From the NCBI GenBank assembly GCA_002751075.1, contig NAOQ01000661.1, positions 2,536-13,139 on the forward strand: a stretch of DNA of 10,604 bases, written 5' to 3'. The DNA is from Ichthyophonus hoferi. Taxonomy: Eukaryota; Opisthokonta; Ichthyosporea; Ichthyophonida; Ichthyophonidae. Both the position numbers and the translations under genes were made by a program. The notes under the pieces were generated by a model. That model worked only from the letters and a program-made list of their open reading frames with translations, made no database searches and was not told where the DNA came from. Below, in pieces: positions 1-10,200 of this stretch (positions within the stretch are counted from its first letter, which is position 1; the number at the start of each line of letters is the position of its first letter).

Positions 1-669
1 GGTCCATGGCATTTTACATTAAAAAAAGGTATGATAGAGTGATAGATATTGGAATTATTAGTAGAATTGACTATACTTTTATTAGAACAAAAATGAAATA
101 AAAATACCCTATATTATAATCAATGTCATTAATTGCAAACTAATTACTTTGAATGTTGTAAATGGGGGCTAATCGCTGTTTAGTTGCAATTTCGACTCTC
201 GCAAATAGACCAAAATTGCACAGATACACTAACGTGATTGGGGGTCCAGGTCGAAGAACAAACCAATAAACATGGCTCTAAAACTATATATGGATTAAAC
301 AGTGAACCAATGATTGTAAAGTTACTGAGGTGGTCATTGAAAAATTAAACGGTGTAAACCATATTCCATTGGGTAGTTAATCGTCATTGCTGTTATCATC
401 CAATCATTTCATTTTCAAAAAGCCGTTGAGGTATCCCTAACCACTTCCTTACAACCGCATTTACTTGAAAGGGGTTATGATAGAAGTGAAATATTACCAT
501 ATATAGGTAGGATATGGGAAAGACGCCTATTGATATGCGAGTAAGTTTTACTATAGACTAGATGTATATATACATAATAGGCAGTATGGTCGTGAAACTA
601 ATGTGATACGCTATTAGCTAATCAAGAAATATAAAAAAATATAAAAGGAAAGATACCTCAAGAACATAC
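1..669. other. Non-coding, presumed distal VPS50 intron
   Basis: I searched the minus strand here for the next conserved VPS50 block and did not find it. The stretch is AT-rich with several CCAAT/ATTGG motifs (for example 398-407). The only other item is a 34-codon minus-strand frame at 396-500 with a WLGIP motif, described under findings. Confidence 0.5.
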
Positions 670-743
670 CTGAGATACAGAGTACTGAGAGTATGTATTG
701 GATGCGTGAGTGGATGGAATGATAATGTACCAATAGTATGCAG
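670..743 (-). CDS. VPS50: Tentative VPS50 exon 19 in window
   Basis: Twenty-four codons plus two bases, with HPLTHPIHTLSTLYL at the end. The acceptor is TTTTTGATTAG and the donor a good GTATGT at 669. Phase fits the previous exon. Similarity to the human stretch [20 protein letters not shown] is slight (LTH, TLS, TLY). I could not find the following conserved block (VVATESLVFLAEQF) in 1-669, so this exon is not confirmed by what comes after it. Confidence 0.45.
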
Positions 744-2800
744 CTAATCAAAAACTATGTCATAGAATGATTGGAAAAGACAATAAAGAAAATAAAAACT
801 TTGATTAGACCCAGGAGATAGGAGAAAAGGAAAGAGATAGAGAAGGAGAGGGAGGTGGGCAAGTGGGACTGCACATACAGTCGAACCAGCATATGATGGC
901 ATGGGTCGGGTCCAGCCCCCGTTGATATTTCCCCTTAATCGCATAAGAAGACCTCGCAGTTTATCACTAACAGGCACTGCATCTACTAGATTCCTGCCAT
1001 GGGAAAGGGAGAGATAGCAACAAGAGAATAAATAATAAGAGAGAAAGGAGAGAAAAGGGGTAGAAGGGTGTGGAAAGGACTTCCAGACAAGATACAAGGA
1101 AAGAAATCAAATGGCATTAGAAAAATATACTATAACACTATTGGTGGTCCTGTAGGTTTGGCTTGACCACGCCAATAAGAAAGGGTATACGTATACTAAA
1201 AGCACAAGACAGGACAAGAAATGGTTGGTGTATATTGCATGTTGTCATGGAGACAAAGAGGGAGAGGGAAAGATAATGTGAACTAATACACTATGAGGGA
1301 AGTTGGCAAATAAAAAAGCTGGCTATATGATTGGCCACTTACAGTCGTGATGGGACATAATTATTGGATGGTTCTGAAGGCCCTGAGGTAGACGCGAAAA
1401 GAGGAAAAGCAAAGAACGATAGGACGGCGGTGAGATAACATTCCACCAATTGGGAGAGTCCTGCCAGTATATCTGTGGAGTGTCATTAATGAATAATAGG
1501 GTACCACAAAATTAGAAGCCAATCAGGGCGTTACAATATATATATATATATATATAAGCACAATAAAAATGGAAGATACCAATAGACCAATAGATACAGG
1601 AATGGTATAGTGGTCACAGTGACTGTGTGATATACCAAAGTGATTGGACACTAGACTAGCTACATGACTATATACCTCAAAAGGAAAGTCCCATAATAGA
1701 ACCTGATATGTATATCTAGCTGGGAGGAATTAGCAACCGATTGGGGCCAATCCAAAGACATTATTAAAAAATTACAAATTTAATTTTGACAGAATTATTA
1801 TAGTATATAAATCTATCGATATATCTAGTATGTTTATATGGAGTAACCCGCCAATCAGAATAATATGACGCGCACGGTGCACGTGTTATAACCGCTGAGA
1901 CATACGGCGTATGACATACTTAAAATAATGACATCATACAAGCGCTTTGATTTGAACATACATAATCCGATATAATATAATATAGTCGAGATGACATCAC
2001 ACTGGGTGTCAGTATCATTGGCCAATCAGTGTAGCTACACAGCTATACGAACCAATCATGCTTACCCTGCGTGGTGTCAGGCAGTAGTTCCATCATCTGA
2101 ATGTAGAGGCCTGTGTAGCGAAGGAGGTTGAGGGTGGTGGTAGTAAGCACTGGGGGATTCTTATCCTGATTCTGATTGGTCACTGTTGGGCTCCTGAAAG
2201 GGAGTGGTTCAATCAGATAACGAGAAAATAAACTAAATAAGTAATAGATAAGTAAAAAAGTTAATGCACATATATATATGAAATACACCAAGGTCTAGGC
2301 ATATGTATTACAATGATATTGTACCAAGAATCATGTACTCTTTAATGAGTTAATTACTTAACTATACAGGGCTGTAGTCAAGCAATAAACATCATCTTTA
2401 TAATTGTCGGGAGGAAGGTCAACAGTACAGTGAACAATTACATTATTGATAAATAAACAGTTACAATGTATGACAATTGGTTTAGGCTAAACCAATCCAG
2501 TGACACTTACATAGATGCAGGTTGTCCCATATCCCCATCCGGTTGGTCGTCATCTTTATCCGATGAGCATGCCTGAATGAGCGCCATGTAACCATAGCAA
2601 CAGTTAGTGGAGCCATTAGTATACATGGAACGTGTACAAATAGTTAGGTTTGATAACTAAAGACAACCAAGCTGATGGTAAAATAATCTAAGACAATAAA
2701 GAGTAGAACATATCTAAAAAAAGCAATAACATAGGCGCATAAATGCATAGAAATGCTAAATGTCTTAAATAAACTAAGAATATAAATAATAAAGGAGACG

Positions 2801-2850
<50 letters not shown>

Positions 2851-4258
2851 CCTCTCTAACCTCTCCCTCTCTCCCTCTCAATTGAGGTGTCAGATAAGAA
2901 ACAGATAGATAGCTTGAAACTTGAACTATGTGACTTGGATAGAAAATCCAATTCCATTGAAGTTTTATCTTTTCCAGTGAATGTTATTCCTACAGAAACC
3001 TATTGAATTCAGGAAAAACAAATGGAATACATAGACAATAAAGGTGTGAAAACATATATATATGAAGATACGTTTTCATTGTTGTAAATTTGCATATAAT
3101 TATAATTAGCTTACGTGGACCGATAAAAAGATTGAAAATTGTCAAGATTTTGTTATACTACTACTTATTTTTTCTGATGTCAGTGTTTGTATCATATAAA
3201 AACATGAACCAATGTCTCCCTCTTTCACACGCCCACTTCCTACCTTGAGGGAAAATTTATTCATGGCATTGGCTGCGGTGACACTACCACGAGGCTGAAG
3301 GTAAAAGGGATTAGTTCCTTTATGGAAACACTCAATGGCAGCCGCCCTTCCTTTGGCCGTCCACACTGTGACGTCATAGGATCAGGATAAAAGGGTCAGA
3401 GTGAAAGCTGATTGGCTGACGTGGTAGTGGTGGTTAAGATATTTTTTGTTTATGTTGATAGGTTTGTTTGTACTGTTATGTACCCAGATACCAGCATGTT
3501 AATGTGTGTAGAATATAGTCCATGAAGTAATAATGATAGCTATAGATTGACTCCATGCAAACCTATCCTTCGTATATAAAGATCACAGCTGTGGAGTAAG
3601 TAACCCAATATATGTGAAAATACAATGCCTGCCATAACACCAACATAGTAGCACATATAGCTATCAACCAATAAAATCATTCATTATACTATATACAAAA
3701 TACTCATGCCGACCTAGAGACATAGTAATCAATAGTGCTCACCTTCTAGACCAGTGCTGCCACTATGGCTCATGTTGGGATCACGGCGCATGAAGGCACA
3801 CTCCTTCAAACTATACAGGCTAAACCCCACCACCACCGGACACGGTTGCCACCCCTCCGCTTCTAGCATCACCCTCATATCCTACAAGGGTATATCAATA
3901 AGAATATGTAAGGTATAAGGTGTGGCAGAGAGAGAGAGAGATACAGGCAGGAGGAGAAGAACATGCGTGACAGAGAAAATAAATATACAGTAGTTCAAGG
4001 TATAAATAATAAACCTACAGTGGCACCATGTATTTTTCTTGGAGGAGAGACCGATAAGGATGGGCCATATAAATCAGACAAAAAAATAGACATAAGGAGA
4101 GGTGTATTTGCATTGATAGTTGTTTGGTTGTTGGTAGGACTGTGTCTAAAGACTATTGCTAGCAACAGTAACATGTAGAGTGTAGAGGGTTCACAGGGCA
4201 GAAAGCAGGTAAAAGACTGGATAGGGTGAGAGAAGGACAGGCGGGAGCATGAAGGAGA

Positions 4259-4293
<35 letters not shown>

Positions 4294-7200
4294 TATAGTA
4301 CAGTGACAATACCCACCTCCATCTTCGCCCTATGGAAGGCCGAGAAGAACTGGCCGGCTATTTCTTTGACTGCACACTGCAAGGTCTCTCCCTTGGCCCC
4401 ACTATACAGCTCCCCATAAGCTAAAAGTCGATCCAGAAGGATCAAGATCTTTGTATATGTATATGTATAGGTATATGTATAAGTATAAGTATAAGTATAT
4501 TTATATGTATCAGCATAAGTATAAGTATATGTATAAGCATAGGTATATGCACATGTATATATATGTATATGTATGTTGATAGTAGGGTGTATAATTTAAC
4601 ATTATATTCCCCGGGGTAAACAAGGAAAAGGTTGTGGGGTATGCTATATATTATTATCTTATAATATCTGCGAATAAAGTGAATGGTTAAATAAACACTT
4701 TTATACCGTTGTAGTCCACTCTAGAGCCGGGTATAGGGATTAAAATGTATCTTATGATAAGCATTTAAATAAGCGGTGGTGCTCACACAGCCAATAGGAA
4801 GTGGGAGTAAATATATTGGTATTGTATAAGTGTCACATGATATATAGCCAGTAAAAACATACATATACACTCCTATACACCCATACACATAATAACACGT
4901 TATAGGGCACGGTCTTATGTAAATGATTCCATGTTATTATCACTGATAATTGGAATAATACTTTCATAATGTCTGGTGGGAAGGCCAATCAAATATGCAA
5001 AGAAAGGGCCTGATAATATTATATTATGTGAGGGAATACACAGAGGTGCTGCAAGACAAATAGGAAGAGAGGAAGAGAGGCCAGCTGTGTGTACATGTAA
5101 ACATGCCTACTATATATACATGATAACCTACCTGTAGGAAGTCGTCGATGGTATAGCACTGGGCTTGGGAAGGTCGGGTATCCCCATAATATAAATATGA
5201 CGTCAGTACTGTCTGCGCCTGTTGCCATATGGCCCTCCGCCCCTCCTTGATCATATCGAGCACGTTATTGGTGCGCCTGTATAGATGGCGGGAGATTGTA
5301 AACAAACTATATTGACCCACCTACAGCCTATGGCCTAGTAACTATACGTCATCGTATCAACCAAGCTATTTAACGTTGTTTGATAATTTTAAATTTTATT
5401 CAATTGCTATTATACGTACAGAGAATATAATAAAATGATGAAAATTGTAAATAAACCAGTAGTAAGTGAAAGAAATATGAACATAGCCGGCAATACACGG
5501 CATCCTACGGTAGATCTTCCACGTGCACTTCCTCGCCTAGTTTGAATTGTGTCTTTAACAGCTTTCTATTGGCCAAATAATAGCTGTATAGATAAACAAC
5601 TAAATACAAATTAGACATATTCACATAATTAATTACAATTAATTGCAAGTTATTCCTAAAACACCTAACTTGGTTGCTTATGCTTCACTGTTTTCCCTTT
5701 AAAGAAGCTGCAATTATGTGATCTCACTTATATATATACTAGAGCCAGTCTAATAGTAATACCAACTTATAAGGCAGGATGTTGTGATGAATGGGCAGGG
5801 CAGTGCAGTAGCTTTAAAAATATTTTTTATTGAGTGATTGCTATAGGTCTACATTTTTAATATCATATCACTTGTCCTCATCCAATCGTATTGCGGTAGG
5901 GCACTGTGACCCGGTGGAGTATATGCGAACAATGTATAATATTATGAATTGATTGTATTGATCATTAGCTTAATAAGCTCCTCTCTCTATTGGTGTATTT
6001 AATGTCTTCCAGTTTTAACAGGTTCGCATATCTAAGTATACTCATACAATGATAAAGAAGAATATGTAAAAGCAAATCAGATCGTCCAAATAAGGCTAAA
6101 CTATACCATATTAATCATTTGACTACCTAGACCAATCAACCTACCGAAATGGCGTCACTGACCCGTAACTTCATAAATTTATCATTATATAAAAGGGAGA
6201 GAAAGGGAGAGAGACATACCATACAGGATCAATGGCCTCTGCAGGCTCTGACTCCATGTTACAGTCATTGGCTGTGTCTGCCACCTGCATAGCAACCATA
6301 CACCAGTTAGCACCAACCCTTTATTATAGTATACCAGCTGTCCCCTATCCGTATGGTCTCACTTGTCACACCAAAGCCGGTATAACACACCTAGTTTATC
6401 TTTTTCTTCTATTGGTTCATTCCTTTTAAAATCACTCCTTTCTCTCTTCGTGTTCCGTCACTATATTTCTCGTTTCATCAGTGCATTCCAGATCATACTA
6501 TACATATTTACATTGATTTTTTTCAAAAAAAAAAATAGAGGCAGTGTTTTAATATACCAAGAAAACTACACAGATATTAACCTATGCGCACTAACTGGTG
6601 TATATGTATATATTTTATTCAATCAAAACATTGTTTTAAACTTATAAAATATGATAAGATATCTATAAGCCTCATCTATAGGTTCTGGGTTATACATATA
6701 AGGAGGTAATTATGGTCCAATCAGATATCAAGGTGTAGATCTCGTCATTTCTATCTTGCATTTAATATTTTACCCACAAACCATACCTAAGTTAACCCAA
6801 TAAAAAGACGCAAATAAAAACAGTAAAACTATTATTAAAAAAATATAAATAGATTAGACCAGCTATAAACCAATCAATACCTGGTGAATGTTGGTTAGAT
6901 TGCGGTGATTGTGCATGATATGGCATAAACCACGGCATAGCGATCTGAGGGTTGGGATATAACATTCTTTCGCTGTGGAAAAATCGGATTTGATTAGCAG
7001 GGATAAAAATAGAAAGAGAGAAAATGGATAAGGAATAAATGTAACAATAGTGCAAGGTTAATTAGTCACCAATCATATAAAGGTAATTATGGTTACCAAT
7101 AATACTAGACAAATGCATTAATTGATCACAGCTATACCATGCTCTCTGCAGCAATTTGCTGTCTCTAATTACACCAATCATACGCAACAATAGTTCTGCT

Positions 7201-10200
7201 TAAAACATGCATTAATATCTTTATTTTATATTTTAAATGTAGATTGGATGCAATAATTGGTTATAATGTGATAAAGTCCAAAGTTCAATGAAAATCCAAC
7301 CATGCCGTTCTGAATATGTAATATTTTATCACAAACGAGATGGCTACAATCGATCATAGGTTTACAATACTTGGCTTCACACCATTATCCTTTTCATATA
7401 GTATGAAATAGTCCAGTAATGATAATTGAATCTTAATTATTACGACAGGCTGATAGGTCTAAAGGGAATGCTCCGCTAATTAGAGGCATCCTGCTTGAAG
7501 ATTTAATGTATTGTGATTGGCCAAAGATCACATGAGCATGGACATATGGTAAAGGATTATATATATAGCATGATAGTATGATAATATAATAGTAGATGTA
7601 TGTGTATGTGTAACTTACAATAAAGGCGTCGGCAACATTCTTTATATGATAGCGTTCCCACTGTCTAAAGAGAAGGCAAACAAACAAGAACTATTAGTTT
7701 ACACACAGGTCACATAAATATTGATTGGTAAATATGTGTAGCCACCTTTATGATAAAATCCTTTACACCAATGAAATGATTGTGTATATCTTGTGTCTGA
7801 CAGGATCGCTGAGTGCTATCTATAGGTCGAGTATCAATACACCAATTACATATAGGTGTGTAATTATAGCAATAAATATGCGTATATAAACGATCATTAA
7901 TTGGCCCGTAGGGTTGGATAAACAAGATAAAGCTATAAGTCCAATATAAATCAAAGAATGTAGAAATAAAATTCGTCAATGATAATAACAGCAATGGGTG
8001 TAATCACTGGATGCATATCATGCAGGATTAAAGTGAGTAAGAGAAAAGGATTGGCAAGGAGAGATATCTGATAGGCAACAGAATAAGAGTGAGAGGAGGC
8101 AGATATGATTGGGGGAAAGAGACCAGAGGAATAATTGGTAGAGATAGAATGAGAGATAATGAGAGATAATAAGCGATAATAGTATAATTACCGAAGATGG
8201 GCAAACACCTTCCCTCAATGCACCCTGTGCAGTTTCATGAGCCATTTGGGTAATAGTACTACAAAACATAGCGGTCTGTTTGGCAATCATCACATGACTG
8301 TCATCTAATAGTCTGTACGCTTGAAGTAACGATAGGTATTGGTCCTTGTCAAACTCTCTGAGGTGGGTAAAGACGGAAATAACATTAGGTAAGGGAATGC
8401 ATGTATGCATATATATGGACCAATGAATGTAGGGGACATGAAATATGATTGATGACTGAGTTTATATATTAGGTACCTGAGTAGGAACTTTTAAGAGCCT
8501 ATATAATTCTTACATCCTCTTTGATTAATAAAAATAGAAATAATAGCTCTGTTAGTGAATATATACGAGTAAGCAGAGACATATATATATATATATATAT
8601 CTGTGGAACTTAATACATATAAGCAAAGCGAAAGATATATACTACTACGTCCTGCGGACTATCATATTACCTGCATAGCAGTTCTTGCATCATTACCAAA
8701 CTGTCTTCAATTTCAATTTTGATTCTCTGTAGATTGGCATGCGATTAATCAGTTAATAAACCAATTATATCCTGCTTATAAAAGTGTACTACCTTTATAA
8801 TAAGTTAATAAATCAATTATATACTGCTTATAAAAGTGTACTACCTTTATAATAAGGTAATAAACCAATTATATACTGTTTATTAAGTTAGTGGTAATAC
8901 AAGCAGGTACGCGTGAAAGAAACAGAGTACTAAAGAGGAGAGAGAGAGAAAGCGAGGGGGCTTTACGTTATATCGCTTGTCCAAATCATTCATAGCAACG
9001 TATTGGCTCAAGGTCCTGGCCTGGTCTTGAGATGACTTGCACCCAATCAGGGCATTCGCATAATCACCTTCGGCCACAAGTTTCTCTACTTCTGCACATT
9101 TACTGTAAAGACTACGTAATTGGTTTATTGTCTGTACCAGTCAATAAGAAGAAAGGGAAAAGGGAGATGGTAGGTGGTGATTGGTTAGGAAAAGGTGTAA
9201 AAAAGATCGTTTTAGAAATTTTAATTGGTAGAAAATAGTTAAGTATATGAATAAATTTCTTATGAACCAACAACATCTGTGGATAGATCACATTGGCTTT
9301 GGTGTCCAAACTGTGATAGGGTGTGTTTAGGTAGATGCAGTATATATGCGTATGTATGTATATATATATGTATGTACGTGTATATATTGTGTAGATCGTG
9401 TATATTATATATATATAACTCAAATATAGTATTACCTTTAATAACTCTAACATGGTCTTTCGTCTGCGGTCCTTAGCTATAATCGTCAGGCTCATATCTA
9501 CGGTATTTTTACGGGCCTATGGCAAACCGTTAATAAATAGATATCATAGATGATAGATAGACCATGTGGGTAGATTTGAACAGATATTAATAAAGGCAAG
9601 CTACAATTATTCATCCAATCAAACGAGCATTTTAAAACATATCCAAACATACGTAAGACAAAGCACACGAACAAACCTTAACTAAACTCCTTCTACCATT
9701 CTTGCATATAACAAGGGCCAGCTCTAATTCTTGGTTTAGTTCGGCTACCTTTTGCATGCCATCCACTGTATGTTTATGCTTGTAAGTAGTATGGCTAACA
9801 ATATGATACAGTGTTGGTAATATAGTGCAGGTATTAGAAATAATATAACGCGGTAGTAGTAATCGTAATAGATATACAAATGTCTATATTTATAGGTATA
9901 TGTATATGTATATGTATATGTCTAAGTGTGTGTGCATGTGTACGTGTTTGTATATACATTTATAAATCCATATCTAAAATGAATAACTGAAGGCACATCT
10001 GGCATAACAGAGCCCTCTATATATATATATATATATAAGCAGATGTACGCAAAAATTACTCTAGATAGAAGCACACGTAAGCATAAAAGGTAACCAACCA
10101 GAGTCAGCATAATGCATAGCAGCAACAACCAACCACACGCACCAAACTGGTGATGATGGCTCTGGACCACCTCTGATAGGACCCTAACCACCGCCTCTAA

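Larger units (their letters stand above)
1473..2065 (-). other. VPS50 intron (593 bases) with palindrome and CCAAT cluster
   Basis: Contains an (AT)n run at 1536-1556, an imperfect hairpin at 1603-1637, and a cluster of regulatory-looking sites at 1848-2050. No coding signal was seen. Confidence 0.85.
5277..6219 (-). other. VPS50 intron (943 bases), the longest
   Basis: Contains the candidate alternative last exon (5505-5583), its possible AATAAA (5395-5400), a GC-richer island at about 5890-5935 with no convincing splice sites, and the candidate microexon (6145-6168). The rest is AT-rich. Confidence 0.75.
9766..10142 (-). other. VPS50 intron (377 bases)
   Basis: Contains a TATATG repeat (9896-9920) running into TG-rich sequence, and an (AT)n run (10018-10037). 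Nothing else seen. Confidence 0.85.

Noticed and set aside
3963-4178. Plus-strand 71-codon frame with a hydrophobic segment (FALIVVWLLVGLCLK) near its end
   Set aside because: It lies within a VPS50 intron, has AT-driven codon content, no recognisable homology, and a length within what chance gives in 10 kb of six-frame AT-rich sequence. A tail-anchored microprotein cannot be excluded but is not supported.
5880-5970. GC-richer minus-strand frame (IYSTGSQCPTAIRLDEDK) in the longest intron as a further exon
   Set aside because: No convincing acceptor or donor gives a phase that fits either VPS50 or the candidate last exon, and the frame ends in a stop.
5990-6035. Minus-strand frame YANLLKLEDIKYTNRERSLL as an exon of a nested gene
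   Set aside because: An acceptor-like TTAG exists, but there is no donor before the in-frame stop. Lys/Glu/Leu-rich frames of this length are expected by chance in AT-rich DNA.
6232-6647. Plus-strand frames starting opposite exon 10
   Set aside because: They are antisense to a confirmed exon and continue into AT-rich intron without protein features.
7710-7994. Long minus-strand frame in the intron between exons 7 and 8
   Set aside because: Composition is purely AT-driven and it matches no VPS50 block; exons 7 and 8 join directly in phase.
9250-9315. Extra small exon between exons 4 and 5 of VPS50
   Set aside because: Exon 5 with the TACAG acceptor already gives a gap-free match to human VPS50 in phase 0, so no residues are missing.
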